Shown here in pieces: positions 15,071 through 22,782 of a DNA stretch of 64,000 nt. This DNA comes from Pinirhizobacter soli (lineage in GTDB: Bacteria > Pseudomonadota > Gammaproteobacteria > Xanthomonadales > Rhodanobacteraceae): the NCBI RefSeq assembly GCF_015905305.1, contig NZ_JADZLQ010000001.1, forward strand, positions 372,001 through 436,000. Reading direction: 5' to 3'. The position numbers were made by a program, and so were the translations under genes. The notes beneath the pieces are model-generated. The model saw only the letters and a list, made by a program, of their open reading frames with translations. It made no database searches and was not told the DNA's origin. How positions within the stretch are numbered: position 1 is the stretch's first letter; each line of letters opens with the position of its first letter.

Positions 15071-16246
15071 ATGCAACTTCGAACATTAGCCGCAGGCATC
15101 GTGCTTGCGTTCTTCGCCATGTCGGCCGCGCACGCACAGCCGGTTCCTTCGTTGGATCTTGGCGTAGGTTCTTACGTGTACGTGATGTCTAACAACATCA
15201 AGGCAAACTCCGTTGCGGTACTACGGCGTAACTTCTTCGGCGGCCTGGACAGGATCCAGGTGGCGGCTACCGGTGGTGTGGGCGTAGGCGTGGGCACCAC
15301 GGCGCCGCCGCCCGATCCCCTCGGCGCACAGAACGAACTGCTGGCAAGCCAGGATGGCAAATGGTTGTTCGCCGTGAATGCCGGGAGTAACCAGGTATCG
15401 GTGTTCTCCATTCACCACGGCAGCCTTGCGCTTGAGGACGTGGTTTCATCGGGCGGCGACTACCCGGTGAGCCTGGCCCAGCACGGCGATCAGCTTTATG
15501 TGCTCAATAGCGCCAACGAAGCCAACGTCACCACGTTCCAGATCGGCCGCGACGGCCACCTGAGGGAATTCCTCGGTTCATCCCGCTTCATCGGCACGGA
15601 CGTGCCGCTTGTGGGGAACCAGCCGAACGTAGGCAACACCGCCACCCAGCTTCAATTCTCGCCGGACGGAAAATGGCTGGCCGTCACGGTGAAAAATTCC
15701 GCAGGCAAAGGTTCGATAGAACTCTTCGCCACCGCACGCGACGGCAGCCTCGCGCAGGACCCGGTGACCACTGCATCGTCCGATCCTTCGCCATTCGGCT
15801 TCGGCTTCGATGAAAACGGCCATTTGCTGGTAAGCGAAGCGGCCGGTGCAGCGGCGTCCTCGTATGCCGTGCAGCGCAACGGCCATCTTGCGCCGATCTC
15901 CGCCTCCATCACCAACGGGCAGGCCGCTACCTGCTGGCTGGCGACATCCGGCCACCTTGCCTATACCGCCAACGCGGGTACCAGCACGCTCAGCGGCTAT
16001 CGAGTGGATGTGGATGGCCATCTGCGGCTGCTGTCGAAGAATGGTGTGGCGGCGCGCCTTCCAACGGGCGCCGCACCCACAGATACCAAGTTCTCGCGCG
16101 ACGGGCGCTTCCTGGAGGTGCTGACACCAGGCACCGGAAACATCAACACGTTCTTCGTGCTGGGCGATGGCCAGCTGGTTTTCCTTGGTGATACGCCAGT
16201 GTTTCCGGCGCTGTCAGGCATGCAGGGCCTGGCGGTGATCAACTAG
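15071..16246 (+). CDS. Secreted lactonase-like beta-propeller protein
   Basis: 391 residues with a signal peptide (1-23, ending AHAQP). The rest is a seven-bladed propeller of the 6-phosphogluconolactonase/lactonase family (PF10282-like), with repeated blade ends such as QFSPDGKWLAV, SVFSIHHGSL, YAVQRNGHLAP and YRVDVDGHL. Family members hydrolyse sugar lactones. Export to the periplasm makes the likely partner the sugar dehydrogenase at 10575-14478, whose product would be a lactone. The catalytic residues are not clear, so enzymatic activity is inferred. Confidence 0.8.
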   Translation: MQLRTLAAGIVLAFFAMSAAHAQPVPSLDLGVGSYVYVMSNNIKANSVAVLRRNFFGGLDRIQVAATGGVGVGVGTTAPPPDPLGAQNELLASQDGKWLFAVNAGSNQVSVFSIHHGSLALEDVVSSGGDYPVSLAQHGDQLYVLNSANEANVTTFQIGRDGHLREFLGSSRFIGTDVPLVGNQPNVGNTATQLQFSPDGKWLAVTVKNSAGKGSIELFATARDGSLAQDPVTTASSDPSPFGFGFDENGHLLVSEAAGAAASSYAVQRNGHLAPISASITNGQAATCWLATSGHLAYTANAGTSTLSGYRVDVDGHLRLLSKNGVAARLPTGAAPTDTKFSRDGRFLEVLTPGTGNINTFFVLGDGQLVFLGDTPVFPALSGMQGLAVIN

Positions 16247-16258
16247 CACTGGATTGGG

Positions 16259-16297
16259 GCCGGCCCACGATGGACCGAATGTCCATCGTGGGCCGGC
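16259..16297. terminator. Perfect 17-bp hairpin between convergent genes
   Basis: The stem at 16259-16275 pairs with 16281-16297 without mismatch around a 5-nt loop (CGAAT). It lies 12 bases after the lactonase stop and 45 before the end of the convergent pilin gene. No T-run follows on either strand, so termination would rest on stem strength or Rho. It would serve both transcripts. Confidence 0.6.
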
Positions 16298-16341
16298 AAC
16301 ACTGGCTTACGTACGGGCCACCAGCCCATCGTGCCGGGAGG

Positions 16342-16785
16342 TCAGCGCCGGCAGCTGCTCGGAAGGTATTTCGGCGGCATTGTCATGGTTGGGTCGCACG
16401 TCCAGACGATGGACCCGGACGATGTCACCGCCGACAACTTGATGCCCTTACTTCTGATGGCCGAGTTCGTCTTTGGCATGTCGAAATTGATGATGACCCG
16501 GCCAGGCTGGCTACGGGCGTCGACCATGCTCACGTAAGTGCCCTGGATCTGACCTTCGATGCCACCGGGGTCGTTATCGGGCGGGAACGTGCCATTGTTG
16601 GCGTAATACTCTTCAAGAGTTGGCCGCACACCACCGAACAGGTTGAACCCCTCAGCCACCTGGCTGCGGATCACGTAATCCTGGTAGGCCGGAATGGCGA
16701 TCGCTGCAAGGATGGCGATGATCGCCACCACGATCATCAGTTCGATCAGCGTAAAACCACCGCTCGCGCGGTTCTGAGTAGTCAT
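16342..16785 (-). CDS. Type IV pilin (PilA-like major or minor pilin)
   Basis: 147 residues. A short leader [10 protein letters not shown] precedes the prepilin cleavage point and the mature N-terminus [20 protein letters not shown], with the invariant Glu at mature position 5. The helix continues to about residue 50. A C-terminal pair of cysteines (about C129 and C145) is consistent with the pilin D-region disulfide loop. The gene stands alone: no pil assembly genes are in the window, so assembly would rely on genes elsewhere. It is between the convergent lactonase gene and the cupredoxin gene. Confidence 0.92.
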   Translation of the reverse strand: MTTQNRASGGFTLIELMIVVAIIAILAAIAIPAYQDYVIRSQVAEGFNLFGGVRPTLEEYYANNGTFPPDNDPGGIEGQIQGTYVSMVDARSQPGRVIINFDMPKTNSAIRSKGIKLSAVTSSGSIVWTCDPTMTMPPKYLPSSCRR

Positions 16786-16810
16786 GGTCTAGCACCTGGT
16801 TCCCCCCGGA

Positions 16811-16843
16811 ACGTGCCGCCATAATATCACCCGGGCGGCACGT
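16811..16843. terminator. Perfect 10-bp hairpin after the cupredoxin gene
   Basis: ACGTGCCGCC (16811-16820) pairs with GGCGGCACGT (16834-16843) around a 13-nt AT-rich loop, between the 3' end of the cupredoxin gene (16866) and the pilin start (16785), both on the minus strand. No T-run follows; the role as terminator is likely but not proven. Confidence 0.45.
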
Positions 16844-16852
16844 GGAAACCAC

Positions 16853-16880
16853 TACTGCACCACGATTACTGCACCACGAT
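16853..16880 (-). repeat. 14-bp tandem duplication across the cupredoxin stop codon
   Basis: TACTGCACCACGAT occurs twice in tandem (16853-16866 and 16867-16880). On the minus strand the first copy encodes the last residues IVVQ and stop; the second repeats the same codons and stop just after it. It looks like a recent slip duplication. Confidence 0.8.
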
Positions 16881-17213
16881 CGTGCCCACCATCATGGGGT
16901 GGATCGAGCAGTAATACGTATAAGTGCCCGGTTTGACGAAGGTAAAGCTGTAGCTGTCGTTGGTGTCCAAGCCAGGGGAGTTGGGGAAATTCCCTCCGGC
17001 GCTGACCACGATATGCGGCTCCTCGTCCAGGTTGGTCCAGATCACCTTCGAGCCTGCCGGCACCATCAGCGTCTTGGGCATGAAGGCAAAGTTCTGGATT
17101 TCCACCCTCGGCCCTGGCACCGATGCGGAAGGCGTGGCCTTCGCCGCCATCGCGTTGGACACCGACGCCATCCATGCCAGGGCCAGCGCCGAGGCCATCA
17201 TTCCCATTCTCAT
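16866..17213 (-). CDS. Secreted cupredoxin (plastocyanin/amicyanin-like)
   Basis: 115 residues with a signal peptide (1-23, ending SNAMA). A single blue-copper domain has the ligand His in DEEPHIVV and the Cys-His-Met set in YYCSIHPMMVG, the spacing of small type I copper proteins such as amicyanin-like cupredoxins. It is a periplasmic electron carrier or copper-binding protein. The start overlaps the stop of the metallophosphoesterase gene (ATGA, 17210-17213), so the two are coupled and belong to the same ECF-type transcription unit. Confidence 0.88.
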   Translation of the reverse strand: MRMGMMASALALAWMASVSNAMAAKATPSASVPGPRVEIQNFAFMPKTLMVPAGSKVIWTNLDEEPHIVVSAGGNFPNSPGLDTNDSYSFTFVKPGTYTYYCSIHPMMVGTIVVQ

Positions 17214-18160
17214 GCCAATGCCTCCTCGGCTATCGCCAGTGTCTGCGCGCCGCGCACGTGACGAACCTCGCGCACACCCAGGTAGTGTTTCAACGAGCCG
17301 GCCACGATGTCCTTCAGCGGCCCCGGTCCGGGGCCCACGCCAGGCGCAGGCTGCGGGTAGGCGGTGGAACGGGCGGTATGGAAGGTGACCGTGCCTTCCA
17401 CCTTCTGCTGCACCTGGTGTACGTGGCCGTTGAGGACGGTGACCGAGCCGAAGCGCTTCAAGTACGTCATGGCCTCGGCACTGTCATCGGTGCCCCAGCC
17501 CCATGATTCATAGAGGTTCCAGAGCGGCATGTGCGCGAAGACGACCAGTGGCGTCGATGCCGACAAGGAGGCGAGGTCCTTCTTCAGCCACGCCAGCTGG
17601 TCGGGGCCGAGGAACCCCAGGCCGCCAGCCTTGAGATTGAGCACATTGATCAGCCCGACGAAATGCACGCCGCGGTGATCGAAGCTGTACCAGCCGCCAT
17701 CGGCCTGTTTCTCGCCGAAGCGTTTGAAGAACTCCGCGCCGTTGTCGCCGATCACGTCGTGCTCGCCCGGTACGTACAGCGTGTGCGGCGCGCCACTGTC
17801 GCGCACCAGTTGCGCCACGGTATCGAATTCCTCGGGGCGGGAAAGATGGGTGAGGTCGCCGGTGTGCAGGATGAAGTCCGGACGGCTGCGTTGATGCGTG
17901 GCGCGCGCCAGGCAGTCGCGGAAGGAACCGGCCACATCCATGTTCGGTTCCTTGTGGAAACCGATGTGCGAGTCGCTTACCTGCACGAAGCTGAAGGTGG
18001 CGTCAGGCGCGGCGGTGCCGGCATTGCCATCGGCGAGCCCATGGGCCTGCAATACGCCGCCCTTCATCAGCCAGAGGGTGCCGGCGCCAGCCATGGCCAT
18101 GCACCTGAGGAATCCGCGGCGGCCTTCGGGGCTTTCGGTATCGTTGCTTGAATGGTCCAT
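17210..18160 (-). CDS. Tat-exported metallophosphoesterase
   Basis: 316 residues. The ATG at 18160 has GGAGA upstream and gives a Tat signal (GRRGFLRCMAMAGAG). The calcineurin-like fold is seen in VSDSHIGFHKE (first DxH), HTGDLTHL (second), PGEHDVIGD (where GNHD is usual), FAHMPLW and NGHVHQVQ. The Glu instead of Asn in the third motif is unusual. It acts on an exported phosphate ester or phosphonate of unknown nature. It is the first gene of a two-gene unit with the cupredoxin and is driven by an ECF-like promoter divergent from the sigma gene. Confidence 0.88.
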   Translation of the reverse strand: MDHSSNDTESPEGRRGFLRCMAMAGAGTLWLMKGGVLQAHGLADGNAGTAAPDATFSFVQVSDSHIGFHKEPNMDVAGSFRDCLARATHQRSRPDFILHTGDLTHLSRPEEFDTVAQLVRDSGAPHTLYVPGEHDVIGDNGAEFFKRFGEKQADGGWYSFDHRGVHFVGLINVLNLKAGGLGFLGPDQLAWLKKDLASLSASTPLVVFAHMPLWNLYESWGWGTDDSAEAMTYLKRFGSVTVLNGHVHQVQQKVEGTVTFHTARSTAYPQPAPGVGPGPGPLKDIVAGSLKHYLGVREVRHVRGAQTLAIAEEALA

Positions 18161-18230
18161 GGGAGTCTCCGTGGGGTTGGTTTTCAAAGGGGAGAGACCG
18201 GCGGGTTCCACCGCGTGCCTCCCTTGCCCA

Positions 18231-18257
18231 TACCCCCTTCCCTGCGGCTTTATTCCC
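18231..18257 (-). promoter_or_regulatory. ECF-type promoter of the metallophosphoesterase operon
   Basis: On the minus strand GGGAATAAA (18257-18249) is followed after exactly 14 bases by GGTA (18234-18231). The same elements and spacing are found in the facing promoter at 18270-18296. The metallophosphoesterase start lies about 70 bases downstream. The match is to a typical ECF -35 (GGAAT-like); which sigma reads it is inferred. Confidence 0.65.
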
Positions 18258-18269
18258 ATTCAAGCCCAC

Positions 18270-18296
18270 GGGAATAAAACGGGAGTAACCTCGGTA
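18270..18296 (+). promoter_or_regulatory. ECF-type promoter of the sigma/anti-sigma operon
   Basis: GGGAATAAA (18270-18278), 14 bases, then GGTA (18293-18296), the mirror image of the promoter on the other strand. The transcript would begin near 18302, which argues for the ATG at 18327 as the sigma start, or for a nearly leaderless message from 18306. This is the classical position for an autoregulated ECF sigma gene. Confidence 0.65.
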
Positions 18297-18326
18297 AGTA
18301 TCTTCATGCCCGCCCTCCTCGCCGCC

Positions 18327-18866
18327 ATGAGCCCAGCGCCCGACCGCCATCGGACAGCCCGTTTCGAGGCCTGCTTTCTTCCGCACCTGGACGCTGCCTG
18401 GAACCTTGCCCGATGGCTGGCGCGCAGCGATGCCGATGCCGAGGACGCCCTGCAGGAATCGATGCTGCGGGCGCTTCGCTACTTCGACAGCTTCAACGGC
18501 GAGAACCCGAGGGTGTGGCTGCTGGCGATCGTGCGCAACACCACCTGGACGCTGATCGCGAAGAAGCCTGGCCAGGGTGTGCATGAATCGCTCGACGAAG
18601 ACCTCCACCTGCTTGTGGACGGTGGCCCCACTCCCGAAGCCATCGCCCTGGTCGCGTCCGATATCGCCGTACTGCAGTCGGCGCTCGATACCCTGCCCGC
18701 GCCGCTGCGCGAGATCGTGGTGCTGCGGGAACTGGAGGGTTTCTCATACAAGGAAATCGCCACCATCACATCGCTCAAGATCGGCACGGTGATGTCGCGG
18801 CTGGCTCGGGCGCGCGAACGCCTGGCCGCCGAACTCGTCCGTTCGCCGCTGGAGGTGTCGCCATGA
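18327..18866 (+). CDS. ECF-family RNA polymerase sigma factor
   Basis: 179 residues (186 if the ATG at 18306 is used). Sigma region 2 spans about 12-85 (DAAWNLARWLARSDADAEDALQ, RVWLLAIVRN) and region 4 about 115-170 (ALDTLPAPLREIVVLRELEGFSYKEIA and IGTVMSRLARARERL). No region 3 is present. The gene overlaps the anti-sigma gene by four bases (ATGA). Mirror promoters suggest that it activates both itself and the divergent metallophosphoesterase/cupredoxin unit. The signal is unknown; copper or redox stress is a guess from the neighbours. Confidence 0.92.
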   Translation: MSPAPDRHRTARFEACFLPHLDAAWNLARWLARSDADAEDALQESMLRALRYFDSFNGENPRVWLLAIVRNTTWTLIAKKPGQGVHESLDEDLHLLVDGGPTPEAIALVASDIAVLQSALDTLPAPLREIVVLRELEGFSYKEIATITSLKIGTVMSRLARARERLAAELVRSPLEVSP

Positions 18867-19627
18867 ACTGCCATGATGCCCTGCTGGTGCAGGCCTACCT
18901 GGATGACGAACTGGACGCGGCACAGAGCCTGGAAGTGGCACGCCACATGGAAGCCTGTGAACGCTGCGGCACGTACTACCGCAGGCTCGAGGCCACGCGC
19001 GGGGCGATGTCCCATCCGCAACTGCGCTACCAGGCACCTGCCTACCTGCGTGCGTCCATCCTGCCCGCGGCCCCGCGCACCAGCGCCATGACGCGCCGCA
19101 GGCCGCCGGCCTGGGGGCTGGCCCTGGCCGCGTCATTCCTTGCCCTGGCCGCCATCGGCAGTTTCGGGTTGCTGCGTGGGACGGGCCCGAGGCAAGACGC
19201 CATGGTTGCCGAAGCGATCTCCGGCCACATGCGGTCGATGCAGATAAACCACCTGATCGACGTGGTCTCCACCGACCAGCACACGGTCAAGCCCTGGTTC
19301 GACGGCAAGCTCGATTTCTCCCCCGAGGTCACGGACCTCGCCGCCGAAGGCTTCCCGCTGGCCGGGGGCCGGATGGACGTGCTGCAGGGACGCAGCGTGG
19401 CGGCGCTGGTGTACCGGCACCGCCTGCACGTGATCAACCTCTATCAATGGCCAGCCGCAGGCTCCACGGAACCTGCCGCGACCGCCGCCGATGGCTACAA
19501 TTCGGTCAGCTGGACCGAGGGCGGCATGGCCTTCATTGCCGTATCGAACGTGGCCCCGGATGCCCTGGATGCCTTCGTCGCCGCCTTCCGGGGGCGAAAT
19601 TCCTTACGAAATGAAAGCAAAAGGTAA
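18863..19627 (+). CDS. Zinc-finger anti-sigma factor, membrane-anchored
   Basis: 254 residues. The anti-sigma zinc motif H28-x3-C32-x2-C35 (RHMEACERC) lies in the N-terminal cytoplasmic domain. One transmembrane helix at about 83-104 follows, then a periplasmic domain of about 145 residues with SVAALVYRHRLHVINLYQW. This is the usual architecture of ChrR/RsrA-type transmembrane anti-sigma factors that hold an ECF sigma until a periplasmic signal acts. It overlaps the sigma gene. Confidence 0.92.
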   Translation: MNCHDALLVQAYLDDELDAAQSLEVARHMEACERCGTYYRRLEATRGAMSHPQLRYQAPAYLRASILPAAPRTSAMTRRRPPAWGLALAASFLALAAIGSFGLLRGTGPRQDAMVAEAISGHMRSMQINHLIDVVSTDQHTVKPWFDGKLDFSPEVTDLAAEGFPLAGGRMDVLQGRSVAALVYRHRLHVINLYQWPAAGSTEPAATAADGYNSVSWTEGGMAFIAVSNVAPDALDAFVAAFRGRNSLRNESKR

Positions 19628-19679
19628 TGGAGGGTCGAGAAGATCGGCACAAACCATCCATCCGCCAGGGAGCAGGTCC

Positions 19680-19940
19680 ATGACTGACCCGATCGAAAGC
19701 CGCGTGTTCGACATCATCGCCAAGAGCGCCGGGGTGGACCGGGAAAAGGTCACACCGGAAACCACGTTCAAGGACCTTGGCCTCGGCTCGCTCGACGCCA
19801 TCGAGGTGATTTTCGACATCGAGGAAGCCTTCGATATCCACCTGCCCGAGCAGGACGCCAACCTCGACGCCGATACGGCATCCGGGCTGGTGGCCGCGGT
19901 ACGCCAGGCCATGGCCTCGGGAACCCCGGCCACGACGTGA
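19680..19940 (+). CDS. Acyl carrier protein
   Basis: 86 residues with the ACP four-helix pattern. The phosphopantetheine serine is S37 in LGLGSLDAIEVIFDIEEAF, and acidic helix 2 is conserved. It is distinct from a housekeeping AcpP in sequence (LGSLDAIEV where AcpP has ADSLDTVEL). The start has GGAGCAGG upstream. Its end overlaps the ketosynthase start by four bases. It lies 52 bases after the anti-sigma gene on the same strand, so co-transcription is possible. Confidence 0.9.
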   Translation: MTDPIESRVFDIIAKSAGVDREKVTPETTFKDLGLGSLDAIEVIFDIEEAFDIHLPEQDANLDADTASGLVAAVRQAMASGTPATT

Positions 19941-21160
19941 GTTCCAGCACCGACGATCGCCAGGTTGTCATCACCGGGGCGGGCGCCGTCAGCGCGCTCG
20001 GCTTCGGCGCGGATGTCCTGTGGGACGCCATGAAGGCCGGCCGGGTTGGCATTGCCCCACTGGTGCACCCGCGCGCGGAGAGCCTTCGTGTGCGGGTAGC
20101 GGCCCAGGTCCCAGCCTTCGACCCGTCCACCCTTTTTGATGAGCGGACGCTGCCACTGCTGGACCGGGTTTCGCAGTTCGGGCTGCTTGCCGCCAACGAA
20201 GCCATGGCCCAGTCCGGGCTCCACTTCGACGAAGCCAGCGGTACACGGGCGGCTGTCATCGTCGGTACCGGGGTGGGTGGCGAGACCACCCAGGATGCGG
20301 CAAGCGAAAAGCTCTACGGCGAGAATTCCCAGCGCCTGCATCCCTTGACCATCGTTCGCATCATGGCCAATGCGGTGTCCAGCCACATCTGCGTGCGCCA
20401 CGGCATTACCGGGCCTTCCTTCGCGGTGTCCAGCGCCTGCGCATCGGCCAACCACGCCATCGCCCAGGCGGTCCTTGCCATCCGCAGCGGCCTGGTGGAC
20501 GTGGCGATCACCGGTGGCACCGAGGCGTGCCTGAGTTACGGGGTTTTCCGCGCCTGGGAAGCGATGCGCGTGCTCTCTGACGATACCTGCCGCCCCTTCT
20601 GCCGGCAGCGCCACGGCCTGGTGCTGGGCGAAGGCGCCGGCATGTTCGTGATCGAATCCCTTGCCCACGCCAGGGCACGTGGCGCCAAGGTCCTGGCACA
20701 TATCGCAGGCGTCGGCATGAGTGCCGATGCCGGCGACATCGTGGCGCCATCGGATGCCGGCGCCGCCCGGGCCATGCGCGCGGCTTTGGCCGATGCACGG
20801 ATGGATCCGGCCGACGTTGACTACATCAACGCTCACGGCACCGGCACCCTCGCCAACGACGTCACCGAGACGCGGGCCATCCATATGGCCCTTGGAAGCC
20901 ACGCCATGCATCCGGCGGTGTCGTCGACAAAATCCATGCACGGGCATGCGCTGGGCGCGTCCGGGGCGCTGGAACTGATCGCCGTGATGGGCGCGCTCAC
21001 CGAGGGCGTTATTCCCCCAACCATGAATGCGCTCGAACCCGACCCTGCCTGCAACCTGGACATTGTGTTCCATGCGGCGCGCCAGACGCCGGTACGCGCA
21101 GCGCTGTCGAATTCATTCGCGTTCGGCGGCCTGAACGCCGTGCTTGCGCTAAGGGCTTAA
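19937..21160 (+). CDS. Beta-ketoacyl-ACP synthase (FabF-like)
   Basis: 407 residues from a GTG overlapping the ACP stop. It has the complete condensing-enzyme triad: C168 in VSSACASANHA, H300 in INAHGTGT and H337 in SMHGHALGASGA, with FAFGGLNAVLAL near the end. The enzyme extends acyl chains on ACP. No ketoreductase, dehydratase or other fatty-acid genes are near, so this is a two-gene ACP-KS unit rather than a full pathway, reminiscent of NodF-NodE-like pairs. The gene overlaps the 3' end of the convergent multicopper oxidase gene by four bases. Confidence 0.9.
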   Translation: MSSSTDDRQVVITGAGAVSALGFGADVLWDAMKAGRVGIAPLVHPRAESLRVRVAAQVPAFDPSTLFDERTLPLLDRVSQFGLLAANEAMAQSGLHFDEASGTRAAVIVGTGVGGETTQDAASEKLYGENSQRLHPLTIVRIMANAVSSHICVRHGITGPSFAVSSACASANHAIAQAVLAIRSGLVDVAITGGTEACLSYGVFRAWEAMRVLSDDTCRPFCRQRHGLVLGEGAGMFVIESLAHARARGAKVLAHIAGVGMSADAGDIVAPSDAGAARAMRAALADARMDPADVDYINAHGTGTLANDVTETRAIHMALGSHAMHPAVSSTKSMHGHALGASGALELIAVMGALTEGVIPPTMNALEPDPACNLDIVFHAARQTPVRAALSNSFAFGGLNAVLALRA

Positions 21161-22782
21161 GCGGCCACCACCTCGAACGGCCGCATCATCTCGTTGGCCT
21201 CGTGTTCGGCCAGGTGGCAGTGCCAGGCATAGCGCCCGGCGTACCCGTCGAAGGTGGCGACGATGCGAGTGACCATGCCCGGGTAGGCCTGCACCACATC
21301 TTTCCAGCCTTGTTCGTGCGCGGGCGGCACCTGCGCCGGCCCGACGTAGTGGAGGGTCTTGCTCTTGATGTACTCACCCACGTCGTAAGGACGGCGATCG
21401 AGGATCTGGAAGCGCACCAGGTGCAGGTGGATCGGGTGGGTGTCCTCGGTAAGGTTCACCAGGCTCCACATCTCGGTGCTGCCAAGCACCGGCTTCTCGG
21501 TGACCTCATCGTGCCAGCGCTTGCCATTGAGCAGCATCAGCATGGGCGTCGCCACGCAGTCGCTGTATTCATCCAGGGTGAGCTCGCGCGTCTTCGATGC
21601 GCTGGCCTCGGTCACGCGGGGAAGTTCACGCAGCACCTCGGGCACGCGGCTGTCGTCCTTTACTTCACCCTGTCCTACCTTGAACTGCATCAGCGGCAGC
21701 GCGTCGTTCATCAGCTCCACGCTGCCTCCGCGCAGGTAAGCAAAATCGACCACGATGTCCGCGCGTTCACCCGGTGCAAGGAATATAGCCTTGAGCGTTG
21801 CAGGTTTGGCCAAGAGGCCCTGGTCCGAACCGATCACCTGGAAGGGCCGGCCGTCTTTCAGGCGAAGGTGGTAGAAACGGCCGTTGGCAGCGTTGAGCAC
21901 GCGCAGGCGGTAGCGCCGCGGCTGTACATCGGCACGGGGCAGGATGGCGCCGTTGACGAGCGTCAGGTTGCCGAACACTTCGGGCACCCATGGTGCGTTG
22001 GCGTCACCGGAATCGGGGTAGTACAGGCGGCCGTCCTCATGCAGCAGGCGGTCGGCGATCACCAGCGGAATCTCTTCATCGCCCGAGGGCAAGCCGAGGG
22101 AGAGCTCGTGGTCGTCGCGCAGCAGGTACAGGCCTGCCATGCCGGCATACATGTTCAGCCGATTGATGCCCATCGCATGGTCGTGATACCAGAGCGTGGC
22201 GGCATCCTGGGTATTGGGATAGTGGTGGGTGCGCGACTTGCCCGGGACGTACCAGTCCTCGGGGAAGCCGTCGTCCTTGTGTGGCACCTTGGCGCCATGC
22301 AGGTGCACGATGGCGCGCACTTCGGGTTTGTCGGCCTCGGCCCCGCAGATAGCATGGTCGACGGGAAGCATATGCTTCAGCGGCAGTGCGTTCTCCCAGG
22401 CCACATCGATGCCCTGCCCCGTGCGTGCCTCGATGGTGGGGCCTGGATACTGCCCGCCATAGGTCCACAACGTGGTCGGTGCCAGATCGCGATGCAGTTT
22501 CTGCGCGGTCTGCGCCATGCGGATGCGCAGCAGCTTGCCAGCCTGCGCGTGCAAGGTGGGCGGGATCGGCAACGGGTCGACAAACGGCGCAAGCTTGTTC
22601 GGATCGATGATACCGGGCAAGTGCGAGGTGTCGCCCATCGGATGCATGCACAGCTTGTTGCCCACCTTGCCGCTAGGCATGCCGTGCATGTCATGGGCAA
22701 AAAGCCGCGGCGGGATCACTCCCGCCGCGGCCGTCCATGCTGCCGCCCGCAAGAAGCGGCGGCGCTGGGTGGAATCAACCAT
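21157..22782 (-). CDS. Multicopper oxidase, Tat-exported (CotA/bilirubin-oxidase-like)
   Basis: 541 residues. The chosen ATG at 22782 starts MVDSTQ and a Tat-like segment (QRRRFLRAAAWTAAAG). Copper ligands are seen in VHLHGAKV, WYHDHAMG, HPIHLHLVRF and YAWHCHLAEHE, a complete set for one type 1 and the trinuclear type 2/3 copper sites. The layout is three cupredoxin domains. It is periplasmic and may oxidise phenols, metals or bilirubin-like substrates. The start overlaps the end of the phosphoesterase gene by eight bases, so the two are coupled. Confidence 0.92.
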   Translation of the reverse strand: MVDSTQRRRFLRAAAWTAAAGVIPPRLFAHDMHGMPSGKVGNKLCMHPMGDTSHLPGIIDPNKLAPFVDPLPIPPTLHAQAGKLLRIRMAQTAQKLHRDLAPTTLWTYGGQYPGPTIEARTGQGIDVAWENALPLKHMLPVDHAICGAEADKPEVRAIVHLHGAKVPHKDDGFPEDWYVPGKSRTHHYPNTQDAATLWYHDHAMGINRLNMYAGMAGLYLLRDDHELSLGLPSGDEEIPLVIADRLLHEDGRLYYPDSGDANAPWVPEVFGNLTLVNGAILPRADVQPRRYRLRVLNAANGRFYHLRLKDGRPFQVIGSDQGLLAKPATLKAIFLAPGERADIVVDFAYLRGGSVELMNDALPLMQFKVGQGEVKDDSRVPEVLRELPRVTEASASKTRELTLDEYSDCVATPMLMLLNGKRWHDEVTEKPVLGSTEMWSLVNLTEDTHPIHLHLVRFQILDRRPYDVGEYIKSKTLHYVGPAQVPPAHEQGWKDVVQAYPGMVTRIVATFDGYAGRYAWHCHLAEHEANEMMRPFEVVAA

